From Chthoniobacterales bacterium (GTDB lineage: Bacteria; Verrucomicrobiota; Verrucomicrobiia; Chthoniobacterales; JAATET01), in contig JAATET010000049.1 of NCBI GenBank assembly GCA_015655545.1, positions 1 through 64,000 on the forward strand: a DNA stretch of 64,000 nt, in the 5' to 3' direction. Below are positions 52,594 through 60,780 of the stretch, one piece after another. The position numbers were made by a program, and so were the translations under genes. The notes beneath the pieces are model-generated. The model had not been told where the DNA came from and did no database searches. It saw only the letters and a list, made by a program, of their open reading frames with translations. Within the stretch, counting starts at the first letter, position 1, and each line of letters begins with the position of its first letter.

Positions 52594-53436
52594 ATGAAGT
52601 TGATCAAGTTCGTCATCGTGCTCGCCCTTGCGGCCGCGATCTTCGGAACGGTGGGATTTTTCGCCTGGCAGCTCTACATCAAGCCCGACCAAATCGAGCG
52701 CCGGGAGGAAAAGATCGAGGCCAGCGCGCCACCGGCGACCCCGCCGCCGGACTACAGCCTGCCCGCGTTGTCCAGCGCGCTCGCGCTCAAAAAGACCGGA
52801 AAACTGCTCGAAGCGCGCGACGCCTTGCTGACTTTCATCACGCAATATCCGCAGTCCACGAAACTCGCCGATGCCAAGGCGGCCGTGGGCGAGATCAACA
52901 CGCAGTTCGTGTTCACGAGCGAAGCGGCGCCCGACAAGATCGATTACACCGTCGTGCCCGGCGATTAGCTGGTGAAGGTCGCCAGCAAGACGAAATCAAA
53001 CGCCGAGCTCATTCTCCGCTCGAACAATCTCGCCAGCATCGACCTCTCGGTCGGCCAGTCGCTCCGCATCCCGCAGCTCGACGTTTCCATCGTGCTCGAC
53101 CGCCAGGCGAAGACGCTCACCGTTTTGAACAAGGGCCAGCTCTTCAAGGAATATCCGCTGCTCGCGATGGATCTGCCCGGCAGTGCGAGAGGCAAGGATC
53201 CCGTCCAGACGCAGATCAAGGACAAGATCGCCATCAAGGGCGCGAACCGAGTCGCTTTCGGCAGCCGCGACTACGCCGGCAGTGAGAGATGGCTGATGCT
53301 CGGACTCACGAACTCGCTGATCCGCGGCCGCGGGGATGCCACCGCCCCCTTGCCGGCGGGCCTCGTCGTTTCACAGGAAGACATCGAGGAGATTTTTCCC
53401 CTCGTCACGCAACACACTTCCGTCACCATTCAATAG
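52594..53436 (+). CDS. LysM and degenerate YkuD-like protein interrupted by an amber codon
   Basis: From ATG 52594 the frame encodes an N-terminal membrane helix (IKFVIVLALAAAIFGTVGFF), a TPR-like helical part (ALALKKTGKLLEARDALLTF), and the start of a LysM domain (YTVVPGD). TAG at 52966-52968 interrupts, and the same frame continues LVKVASKTKSNAELILRSNN, then LASIDLSVGQSLRIPQ, so the amber replaces a Ser usual in LysM (GDSL). The final part is YkuD-like (VSIVLDRQAKTLTVLNKGQL) but has no SHGC motif, so transpeptidase activity is unlikely. accA follows after 7 nt. Either a nonsense mutation, a sequence error, or translational readthrough. Confidence 0.7.
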
Positions 53437-53443
53437 AAGAAGC

Positions 53444-54406
53444 ATGAGGGTCACACCGCTGGATTTCGAAAAACCGATCGTCGAGCTCGAACACAAGCTC
53501 GAGGACATCAAGAAGCACCTCCAAGGGCAGGAAATCGACTCCGCTCCCGACGTGCAGAGGATCGCCGTCAAAATCGAAGCCACGCGCCGCGAGATTTACG
53601 AAAACCTCAACGCATGGCAACGTGTGCAGATCGCCCGGCACATCCAGCGTCCATTCTTCCTCGATTACGTAAATCTGGTCTTCACGGATTTCGTGGAATT
53701 GCATGGGGACCGCCTCTTCGGAGACGACGCCTCGATGCCGGGAGGTCTCGCCACGATCGGGGGAATCAAATGCGTCGTCATCGGTCAGCAGAAGGGCCGC
53801 GACGTGAAGGAAAATCTCCTGCGCAATTTCGGCAGCCCGCATCCCGAAGGCTACCGCAAGGCGCTGCGCCTGATGCGCATGGCGGAGAAATTTTCGCTCC
53901 CCGTCGTCACGCTTATCGACACTCCCGGCGCTTATCCGGGAGTGGGCGCCGAGGAGCGGCACATTGCGGAAGCGATCGCCGTGAATCTGCGCGAAATGAT
54001 GATCCTGCGCACGCCCATCGTCAGCGTCGTCATCGGCGAGGGCGGGTCCGGCGGGGCGCTCGGCATCGGCGTGTCCGATCGCGTGCTCATGCTCGAAAAC
54101 GCCTATTATTCGGTGATCAGTCCCGAAGGCTGTGCCGCGATTTTGTGGAAGCACCGCAAACACGCGCCGGAGGCAGCCGAGGCGCTCAAATTGAATGCCC
54201 AGTCGCTCACGGAGCTCGGCGTCGTCGATGGCGTCATCTCCGAACCGCTCGGCGGGGCGCATCACGATCACCAAGCCGCCGCCGAACTGCTCAAAACGGG
54301 CATCGTCTCCGCGCTCCAGGAGCTCGCCAAACTCCCGACCGACAAGCTGCTCGACCGGCGCTACGACAAGTTTCGCGCCATGGGCGTGATCGGCGAGGAG
54401 AATTGA
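53444..54406 (+). CDS. accA: acetyl-CoA carboxylase carboxyltransferase subunit alpha
   Basis: A 320-aa subunit of the carboxyltransferase that makes malonyl-CoA, the substrate FabD loads onto ACP. It begins MRVTPLDFEKPIVELEHKLE; the core has HGDRLFGDDASMPGGLATIG, GRDVKENLLRNFGSPHPEGY, TLIDTPGAYPGVGAEERHIA and GEGGSGGALGIGVSDRVLML, the usual oxyanion-hole glycines. The ATG at 53444 follows the LysM protein by seven nucleotides. accD is not in the window. Confidence 0.97.
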   Translation: MRVTPLDFEKPIVELEHKLEDIKKHLQGQEIDSAPDVQRIAVKIEATRREIYENLNAWQRVQIARHIQRPFFLDYVNLVFTDFVELHGDRLFGDDASMPGGLATIGGIKCVVIGQQKGRDVKENLLRNFGSPHPEGYRKALRLMRMAEKFSLPVVTLIDTPGAYPGVGAEERHIAEAIAVNLREMMILRTPIVSVVIGEGGSGGALGIGVSDRVLMLENAYYSVISPEGCAAILWKHRKHAPEAAEALKLNAQSLTELGVVDGVISEPLGGAHHDHQAAAELLKTGIVSALQELAKLPTDKLLDRRYDKFRAMGVIGEEN

Positions 54407-54435
54407 AGCCGGCCCGTCGCCCTCTTCACGGCCAA

Positions 54436-54462
54436 CATTGCCACGGAAGATCCGCGGCAATG
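54436..54462 (+). terminator. perfectly paired hairpin after accA
   Basis: CATTGCC a CGGA AGA TCCG c GGCAATG forms an eleven-pair stem with one mismatch and a three-base loop, 30 nt past the accA stop and before a convergent gene. No T run follows, so it may be a Rho-independent-like or mRNA-stabilising stem-loop rather than a classical terminator. Confidence 0.5.
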
Positions 54463-54538
54463 CTCCGGGACGGGAGAAGAGGACTGCCCGGCCAAGCGGA
54501 TCAAGCGGGGTCGGGCACCGGTGAAAATCCGCAGCCAG

Positions 54539-55444
54539 TCAGCATACCTCGGGCTCGAGATGCACGGTCACATCGCTGAGCTGGAGGCCGGATACCATCA
54601 GGCGATCCTTTACATGGTGGGAAATATCGTGCCCCTGCCGCACGCTTAAGTCGGGGGAGACACGGATGTGCAGATCCGCGATCAGGGTCAGCCCGCTTTT
54701 TCGCACGCGGCATTTCTCGGCGCTGGAAACATGCTCTACCTGGCAGGCGATCTGGAGAATTTGTCCCGCGAGCTCGGGGGATACCTGCTCGTCGATGACC
54801 TCGCCGATGCCCCGCCGGAGCATGGCCGCGCCGTTCAATAAAATGATCACGCAGGAAAATAACGCCGCCCAGTCGTCGGCGCTCTGCCAGGCAGGACCGC
54901 CGATCAGCGCGATCGAGATGCCAAGAAAAGCCGCAATGGAGGTCATGGCATCCGAGCGATGATGCCACGCGTCGGCCTGCATGGCGGAACTGCCTACGCG
55001 TTTTCCCGCGCCCATCAGCACTCGATAAAAAATTTCCTTTATCCCGATCACGAGCACCAGCACGGCCAGCGTCCAGGCCTCGGGCAGCTGCGCTTCCTCC
55101 GACCGGGAAAAGGCATGCCAGAGGTTGATGGAGCTGTGCACGGCCACCGACGCGCCGGCCCCGATCAGAAAAATCGCGCCGACGACCGCCGCCAGGGATT
55201 CGAGCTTTCCGTGACCGTATGGATGTTCCTTGTCCGGCGGCTTGCCGGCGTAGATCAACGCGCCCCAGATCAGCACGGAGCTCACCACGTCGAGCGAGGA
55301 TTCCAGCCCGTCGGCGAGCAGGGCGTTCGAATGCCCCCAAAAACCGGCGACCACCTTGACCACCGCCAGTGTGGCATTGGCGCCCACGCCGTAGAGAACG
55401 AGCATCCCCCCTTCCTGGCTTCGTTCTCGGAGGGAGCGATCCAC
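54539..55444 (-). CDS. cation diffusion facilitator family transporter (FieF-like)
   Basis: A 301-aa CDF protein without a His-rich leader. Metal-site motifs are NALLADGLESSLDVVSSVLI in TM2 (DxxxD) and ADAWHHRSDAMTSIAAFLG in TM5 (HxxxD). The DD-HD type sites are typical of zinc/iron exporters such as FieF. The C-terminal domain (LTLIADLHIRVSPDLSVRQG) is complete. It ends EPEVC. It is a paralogue of the CzcD-like protein at 49107-50033 but of the other major subgroup. A secreted protein gene lies 15 nt upstream end to end with it on the same strand. Confidence 0.92.
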   Translation of the reverse strand: MDRSLRERSQEGGMLVLYGVGANATLAVVKVVAGFWGHSNALLADGLESSLDVVSSVLIWGALIYAGKPPDKEHPYGHGKLESLAAVVGAIFLIGAGASVAVHSSINLWHAFSRSEEAQLPEAWTLAVLVLVIGIKEIFYRVLMGAGKRVGSSAMQADAWHHRSDAMTSIAAFLGISIALIGGPAWQSADDWAALFSCVIILLNGAAMLRRGIGEVIDEQVSPELAGQILQIACQVEHVSSAEKCRVRKSGLTLIADLHIRVSPDLSVRQGHDISHHVKDRLMVSGLQLSDVTVHLEPEVC

Positions 55445-55459
55445 GGGACTGTGCCTTCG

Positions 55460-55861
55460 CTAGAAGCGTTCGAAGCTCATCACGCCGGCCGCCGGAGCAT
55501 ATTCCTGAGCGCCCGTGACGGGGGCGAGATAGGCGACCGTTTCCTGATCGTCCTTGAGAATCGGCACCTCGCCGGGGCCGACCCAGCCAGGCTGGTGCGT
55601 GGTGATCCGGTATTTCACCGTAATCATGTCTCCGGGCTTCAACTTCGTCTCGCTGCGTCCGACCTTGAGCGCCTCGGCCAGCATCGTCACCTCGCGGATT
55701 GCGGAATCGTCGGTCGGCTGCACATCCACTCTCAGCACGTGCACGCGCAAGACTTCGGAAGCCTCGCTTTGCATCTTCTCGTAAGCGGAGGGCGGCAACT
55801 CGGCGCGGATCTGGGCAATAGCGGTCAAAAAAAGCAGGCAGGTGGTGAGCAGTCGCATCAT
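55460..55861 (-). CDS. small secreted hypothetical protein
   Basis: ATG at 55861 gives 133 aa with a signal peptide (MRLLTTCLLFLTAIAQIRAE). The mature domain has LRVHVLRVDVQPTDDSAIRE, then LKPGDMITVKYRITTHQPGW and GETVAYLAPVTGAQEY-like strands. It is probably a small beta barrel of the OB or similar kind and lacks cysteines. A start 3 nt further downstream (second ATG) is equally possible. It follows panB by about 43 nt on the same strand and may be the last gene of the biosynthetic run. Confidence 0.65.
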   Translation of the reverse strand: MMRLLTTCLLFLTAIAQIRAELPPSAYEKMQSEASEVLRVHVLRVDVQPTDDSAIREVTMLAEALKVGRSETKLKPGDMITVKYRITTHQPGWVGPGEVPILKDDQETVAYLAPVTGAQEYAPAAGVMSFERF

Positions 55862-55904
55862 GACGGGGAGTTTTCTACGATGGATTTCCCCGCTCGGCAA
55901 CCGC

Positions 55905-56675
55905 TCAGACTTCCGGACCTTTGCGCACATCCCGCGCGTAGGACTGCACGGCATCCCGGATGACCGTGGCGACGTCCGCCTTCGGCTCCACGAACTTGGG
56001 GCGAAACCACGGATAAAGGCCGATCACATCGTGAAGAACGCGGATTTGCCCATCGCACCCATCTCCGCTGCCGATGCCGATCGTTGGAATCGCGAGCGTC
56101 CGCGAAATTTCGCGAGCGAGGGGAGGGGTGACCAGCTCCAGCACGACGCCGAACGCTCCGGCTCTTTCCACCGCCGCCGCATCTTCGAAAAGGCGATCGG
56201 CCTGCTGCGGAGTGCGGCCTTTGATTTTGTAGCCGCCTTCTTCGTGGATGTGTTGCGGAAGCATCCCGATATGGGCCAGCACCGAAATTCCTTCTTTCGT
56301 CAGGGCGGAAATAATCCCGGCTCGTTCCTGCCCGCCTTCCAGTTTCACCCCGTGTGCTCCGGCGGCAATCAGGGCACGGGCGCTGGTCAACGCTCCCTCC
56401 GGGTCGTCATAGACTCCTTTCGGAAGGTCGGCCACGACGGTGGCGCGCTCGACCGCCCGCGCCACAGCTCGAGTGTGATGGAGCATATCGTTCAAAGACA
56501 CGCTCGTGGTGTCGGGATAGCCCAAAACCACCATCCCGAGAGAATCTCCAACCAGGATTAAATCCACGCCGCTTTCGTCCAGCAGGCGTGCCAGAGGATA
56601 ATCGTAAGCCGTCAAAGCAACGAGAATTTTTCCCTCTTTTTTGGCTCGGGTGTAATCTTTTTGTAAAAGATTCAT
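55905..56675 (-). CDS. panB: 3-methyl-2-oxobutanoate hydroxymethyltransferase
   Basis: A 256-aa PanB that makes ketopantoate for pantothenate and coenzyme A. Barrel motifs include LVALTAYDYPLARLLDESGV, LVGDSLGMVVLGY with the metal-binding Asp, GAHGVKLEGG, AHIGMLPQHIHEEGGYKIKG and GIGSGDGCDGQIRVLHDVIG. It begins MNLLQKDYTRAKKEGKI. It follows folK after 36 nt; an AT-rich patch spans this junction and could carry an extra promoter. Confidence 0.96.
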   Translation of the reverse strand: MNLLQKDYTRAKKEGKILVALTAYDYPLARLLDESGVDLILVGDSLGMVVLGYPDTTSVSLNDMLHHTRAVARAVERATVVADLPKGVYDDPEGALTSARALIAAGAHGVKLEGGQERAGIISALTKEGISVLAHIGMLPQHIHEEGGYKIKGRTPQQADRLFEDAAAVERAGAFGVVLELVTPPLAREISRTLAIPTIGIGSGDGCDGQIRVLHDVIGLYPWFRPKFVEPKADVATVIRDAVQSYARDVRKGPEV

Positions 56676-56711
56676 ATTTATTTAAAAAACATATATATGC
56701 ATATTATCCTG

Positions 56712-57206
56712 TTAATATAGAACATATTGAGATGGTTTTATTTTTGAAAATATCATAGCGTCAATGCTTTCGGAAAAAGTGATTTGTGCGCCCGGCAACT
56801 TTCGATTCGGCACAATATCAGCCAAAGGCGTAAGAACGAAAACGCGACTCATCAGGCGAGGATGAGGCAGCTGCAAATCGGGCCAATCCAGGATCAGGTC
56901 ATCTGCGTAAAGAATATCGAGATCGAGAGCTCTCGGCGCATTTCGGCTGCGTAATATCGGACGCCCGCTTGCTTGTTCAAGACCCTGTAGTCGGGTAAGC
57001 AGCTGGCGCAGATCTCCCGAATATCCAATCTCGATGGCCGCATTGAGAAAGGCCGGCGAATCCGGCGGGCAGTCGACAGGTTCCGTCTCATAAACACGCG
57101 AAATGAGCACCGGCGGCTCGGCAAATTTCCGGATCGCCGTGACGGCCGCCTGGAGATGGGCAACGCGGTCTCCGAGATTCGACCCGAGTGCGATGCCGAC
57201 GCGCAT
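56712..57206 (-). CDS. folK: 2-amino-4-hydroxy-6-hydroxymethyldihydropteridine pyrophosphokinase
   Basis: A 164-aa HPPK of folate synthesis. It opens RVGIALGSNLGDRVAHLQAA, with YETEPVDCPPDSPAFLNAAI and APRALDLDILYADDLIL (metal-binding DLDI). PHPRLMSRVFVLTPLADIVP is the C-terminal signature. It ends in an unusual AT-rich stretch (IFSKIKPSQYVLY). It starts seven bases after dapB ends, so it is part of the dap run, where folate and lysine genes share a transcript. Confidence 0.95.
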   Translation of the reverse strand: MRVGIALGSNLGDRVAHLQAAVTAIRKFAEPPVLISRVYETEPVDCPPDSPAFLNAAIEIGYSGDLRQLLTRLQGLEQASGRPILRSRNAPRALDLDILYADDLILDWPDLQLPHPRLMSRVFVLTPLADIVPNRKLPGAQITFSESIDAMIFSKIKPSQYVLY

Positions 57207-57212
57207 GTTTTC

Positions 57213-57968
57213 CTAAGAAAGGTCGATCGCGCCCCGGAGGCCGAGAACATCCTGCATATCGTAAAGACCGGCTGGCTGGGAACGGGCCCATTTCGCCGCT
57301 CGCAGCGCGCCGTTGGCGAACGTGTCCCGCGAGGAGGCCTTGTGAGTCAGTTCGAGTCGCTCGCCGACGTTCGCGTAAATGACGGTATGGTCGCCGACCA
57401 CGTCGCCGCCACGCACGGCATGCATGCCGATCTCGGTCTTCGTGCGCTCGCCGACCATGCCTTCGCGACCATGACGAACGTCCTTCGCGTAGCTCAAATC
57501 CCGCGCTTCCGCGAGAATCTCCGCGAGGCGGCGCGCGGTGCCGCTGGGCGAATCCTTCTTCAGGCGGTGGTGCATCTCGACGACTTCGAGGTCGAAGTCC
57601 GCCCCAAGAATCTCCGCGGCTTTTTGCGTGAGCCAGAAAAGCGTATTCACGCCCACGCTGAAATTCGGGGCGAAAACGAGCGGTATGCGGGTTGAGCAGG
57701 CGGCGATGGCGGCGCGCTGGGCGTCGTCGTGGCCGGTGGTGCCAATGACCAGCGGCTTGCCGGCGTCGGCGCAAGCTTCGGCCACGCTTTGGGTCACGGA
57801 CGCGTGCGTAAAGTCGATGACGGCATCGCAGAGTGAAAGCGCGGCGGCGAAATCGTCGCCGTCGTCGACTTGCGCGCCGATGGCGAGTGCGGAATCCGAC
57901 GCGGCACAGGCGATAAGCGCCTGGCCCATGCGCCCTTTGGCGCCGTTGATGAGAAGACGCAGCGGCAT
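57213..57968 (-). CDS. dapB: 4-hydroxy-tetrahydrodipicolinate reductase
   Basis: A 251-aa DapB in the lysine and diaminopimelate pathway. The nucleotide-binding start is LLINGAKGRMGQALIACAAS, then VIDFTHAS, the ATTG region GTTGHDDAQRAA, and the substrate loop LEVVEMHHRLKKDSPSGTAR with the catalytic Lys. It starts seven bases after dapA. Diaminopimelate is a building block of peptidoglycan, so the run supports wall synthesis. Confidence 0.97.
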   Translation of the reverse strand: MPLRLLINGAKGRMGQALIACAASDSALAIGAQVDDGDDFAAALSLCDAVIDFTHASVTQSVAEACADAGKPLVIGTTGHDDAQRAAIAACSTRIPLVFAPNFSVGVNTLFWLTQKAAEILGADFDLEVVEMHHRLKKDSPSGTARRLAEILAEARDLSYAKDVRHGREGMVGERTKTEIGMHAVRGGDVVGDHTVIYANVGERLELTHKASSRDTFANGALRAAKWARSQPAGLYDMQDVLGLRGAIDLS

Positions 57969-57974
57969 GGCGGG

Positions 57975-58850
57975 TCAAATAAGGCCGTATTGAGCGGCGA
58001 TCGCGCGGAGGCCCGGAGTATTGGCCTCGGAAAGGGTGACGAGCGGCAGGCGCACTTCAGGGGTCATTTTTCCCTGCCAGGCGAGGATGGCTTTGGCGGG
58101 CACGGGATTCGACTCGACGAAGATGGCTTTGAAAAATGGATACCACTTGCGGTGCAGCTTCGCCGCACTTTCGGGCTTCCCGGCAAGCCACGCTCCGACG
58201 AGGTGAACGACTTCGCGGGGAATGATATTCGACGCCACACTGATGACTCCGACGGCTCCGGCGGAGAGAAAGGGAAGGGTGAGCGAATCGTCGCCGGAAA
58301 CGATCTCGAAACTGTCTGGCAATGCGTTGCGCAGCTGGCTCACGCGCTCGACGGTGCCGCCGGCTTCCTTGATCGAGGTGATATTCGGACAGTCCGCGGC
58401 GAGCCGCACGATGGTCGGCACGTCGATCTCGATGCCGCAACGACCGGGAATGCTGTAGAGCATGATCGGGATTTTCACCGATTCAGCGATGGCGCGGAAA
58501 TGGCGGTAGAGTCCCTCGGGCGTGGGTTTGTTGTAATAGGGAGCGACGAGCAAGGCGGCGTCGGCGCCGATTTTTTCGGCTTCGATCGTGAGTGCGATGG
58601 CCTCGGAGGTGGCGTTTGAGCCCGTGCCGGCAATGACTTTGCAGCGGCCGGCAGCGGTCTCGACGGCGGCGCGGATGACGTCGCTGTGCTCCTCGTAGGA
58701 AAGGGTGGGCGACTCGCCGGTCGTGCCGACGGGAATGATGCCGGAGATGCCTTCGGCGATCTGGAATTCGATCAGCGAACGGAAGGCCTCCACGTCGAAT
58801 TTATCGTCGCGAAACGGGGTGACGAGGGCGGTGTGGGCTCCTTCAAACAT
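57975..58850 (-). CDS. dapA: 4-hydroxy-tetrahydrodipicolinate synthase
   Basis: A 291-aa class I aldolase, pyruvate plus aspartate semialdehyde to HTPA. The Schiff-base Lys161 is in NITSIKEAGG, Tyr132 in MLYSIPGRCG and the GTTGE element in GTTGESPTLSYEE. APYYNKPTPEGLYRHFRAIA and the C-terminal PVPAKAILAWQGK fit. It starts MFEGAHTALVTPFRDDKFDV and begins 16 nt after dapF. Confidence 0.97.
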   Translation of the reverse strand: MFEGAHTALVTPFRDDKFDVEAFRSLIEFQIAEGISGIIPVGTTGESPTLSYEEHSDVIRAAVETAAGRCKVIAGTGSNATSEAIALTIEAEKIGADAALLVAPYYNKPTPEGLYRHFRAIAESVKIPIMLYSIPGRCGIEIDVPTIVRLAADCPNITSIKEAGGTVERVSQLRNALPDSFEIVSGDDSLTLPFLSAGAVGVISVASNIIPREVVHLVGAWLAGKPESAAKLHRKWYPFFKAIFVESNPVPAKAILAWQGKMTPEVRLPLVTLSEANTPGLRAIAAQYGLI

Positions 58851-58865
58851 GAGTCGGAAAGTGAA

Positions 58866-59681
58866 TCAGAGCGTGACGTCGCCGTCGAAGACGAAATCGG
58901 CCGGCCCGCTGAGCGTGACATTCGTAAAGTCGCCGGCCGTCGCGCCGGTTTCGAAGCCGACCAGCAGCGTTTCTCCGCCGCGGACCTGAATGCGAATCGG
59001 AGCGCTCGCGCCGGTTTCGAGATGATGAATGAGCGCGCAGGCCACGACGCCGGTGCCGCAGGCCAGAGTCTCGCCCTCGACGCCGCGCTCGTAGGTGCGA
59101 ATCGCGATCTCTCCCGGCGCGCGGACGTTGACGAAATTCACATTCGTGCCTTTCGGCGAGAAGTGCGGGTGGTAACGAATCGCCGCACCTAGACGTGAGA
59201 CCTCCACGCTTTCCAAGTCGTCCACGAAAATGACCGCGTGAGGCACGCCGGTATTCACGGAATGGACGGTGAGTTCCTCGCCGCCGGCATCGAGCGTGGT
59301 CGCCACGGCGTAGGAATGCGGCGCGCTCATCTCGATCTGCACTCCGTCGCCGAGGCAGCGCGCGCCGATCACTCCGGCCAGGGTTTCAAAGGCGATCGTT
59401 TCTCCGGTGTGGCCGGAAACTTTCCGCGCAAAGCGGGCGAAGCAGCGGGCGCCGTTGCCGCACATTTCGGCTTCGCCTCCGTCGGCATTATAATAACGCA
59501 TGCGAAAATCCGCGCCACTCTGCGGGGACTCGACCAAGAGCAGGCCGTCCGCGCCGATGCCGCGATGACGGTCGCACAGCCGCGCGATTTGCGCGTGAGT
59601 GAGCGCGAGGGAGGCGTCGCGATTGTCGAGCATCACGAAGTCGTTGCCCGCGCCGTTCATCTTGGTGAAGGAAAGTGTCAT
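58866..59681 (-). CDS. dapF: diaminopimelate epimerase
   Basis: A 271-aa epimerase that interconverts LL- and meso-diaminopimelate. Its two catalytic cysteines are seen: Cys74 in EAEMCGNGARCFARF and the second in GETLACGTGVVACAL. It opens with SFTKMNGAGNDFVMLDN, the family hallmark. It starts the three-gene dap order F-A-B, with trpA 98 nt upstream on the same strand. Confidence 0.96.
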   Translation of the reverse strand: MTLSFTKMNGAGNDFVMLDNRDASLALTHAQIARLCDRHRGIGADGLLLVESPQSGADFRMRYYNADGGEAEMCGNGARCFARFARKVSGHTGETIAFETLAGVIGARCLGDGVQIEMSAPHSYAVATTLDAGGEELTVHSVNTGVPHAVIFVDDLESVEVSRLGAAIRYHPHFSPKGTNVNFVNVRAPGEIAIRTYERGVEGETLACGTGVVACALIHHLETGASAPIRIQVRGGETLLVGFETGATAGDFTNVTLSGPADFVFDGDVTL

Positions 59682-59778
59682 TGGTCGGAAACGCTCAAAT
59701 TATCGCCGCAGTGTGGCGATGCGCAAGTCGCTCCTCCGGAGAGCGGCGCCCGACCGACCGCCGTGCTTGGGGAATTTC

Positions 59779-60585
59779 CTACGCCGAATGCGTCGCTTCG
59801 GCCAGCGGACGGACGAATGCCTCGATCCGTTCCACGAGATCGGCCGCGGCACCGTGCTCCCCGATGCGTCGCACGATCGCACTGCCGACGACGACGGCAT
59901 CGGATTGCGCCGCGACCTGCGCCGCCTGCTCCGGCGTGGAAATTCCGAAACCTACCGCGATCGGAAGCGCGCTATGTTTGCGGATCTCCGCGACCTGCGC
60001 CGCGATGGAGTCCGAGACGGAAGTTTGCTCGCCGGTAACGCCCTCGCGAGAGACGTAGTAGATGAAACCCTCCGCTGTCCGTGCGAGCAATCCGGCCCGC
60101 TCCGCCGGCGTGGTCGGCGCGATCAGACGAATCGAGCGCAAGCCCGGCGCGGCCTTGAACTCGCCATTCGTCCCGACCTCGTCCGGCGGTAAATCGAGAA
60201 ACAGGACGCCGTCCGCCCCCGCGGCAGCGGCATCCGCCTGAAATCGCTCGAAGCCGTAGGTATAGACAGGATTCAGGTAGGTGAAGAGGACGAGCGGCAC
60301 TTGCGAGCGTTCACGGACTTTGCGCACGCATTCGAGCACGCCGCGCACCGAGGCGCCGGCGTCCAGAGCGCGTCCCGCAGCCGCTTGGATCGTCGGCCCG
60401 TCGGCCAGGGGATCGGAAAACGGAACGCCGACTTCGATCACATCCGAACCGGCACGTTCGAGAGCCAGAATCAGCTCCACCGTCGCATCGAGGCTCGGAT
60501 CGCCGGCGGTGAGATAAGCGACGAAGCCCGCGCGGCCTTCAGTCTTCAAACGCGCGAAACAAGCGTCGATGCGGTTGGTGGTCAT
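59779..60585 (-). CDS. trpA: tryptophan synthase alpha chain
   Basis: A 268-aa TrpA that splits indoleglycerol phosphate to indole. Catalytic Glu51 and Asp62 are in VIEVGVPFSDPLADGPTIQ; also seen are PLVLFTYLNPVYTYGFERF, GVLFLDLPPDEVGTN, YYVSREGVTGEQTS and the GFGISTPEQAAQVAAQSDAV phosphate site. trpB is not in the window. The gene starts the minus-strand run towards the dap genes but the 98-nt gap could carry a promoter. Confidence 0.95.
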   Translation of the reverse strand: MTTNRIDACFARLKTEGRAGFVAYLTAGDPSLDATVELILALERAGSDVIEVGVPFSDPLADGPTIQAAAGRALDAGASVRGVLECVRKVRERSQVPLVLFTYLNPVYTYGFERFQADAAAAGADGVLFLDLPPDEVGTNGEFKAAPGLRSIRLIAPTTPAERAGLLARTAEGFIYYVSREGVTGEQTSVSDSIAAQVAEIRKHSALPIAVGFGISTPEQAAQVAAQSDAVVVGSAIVRRIGEHGAAADLVERIEAFVRPLAEATHSA

Positions 60586-60780
60586 GCGCGATTATAATGC
60601 AAACGCATCGACGCGGGCCAGTGTTTGATGAGCGTTTGACGCTCGAGCGAAGCCGGGGGCGAAGAGCGGCGCCGCGAGCCGGATGCTCGCCAATGTTCGG
60701 AGATTCATCGTCGGGACGATGGCACGAGGACGGCGCGAATTCTGTGTTTGTTTCGAGATCCCTCGCCTAAAATCCCCGCC

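Noticed and set aside
54516-54552. Cobalamin riboswitch-like boxes (CCGGTGAAAATCCG and GCCAGTCAGCATACC)
   Set aside because: The boxes lie side by side without the roughly 100-nt body, and half of the sequence is the coding end of the CDF gene.
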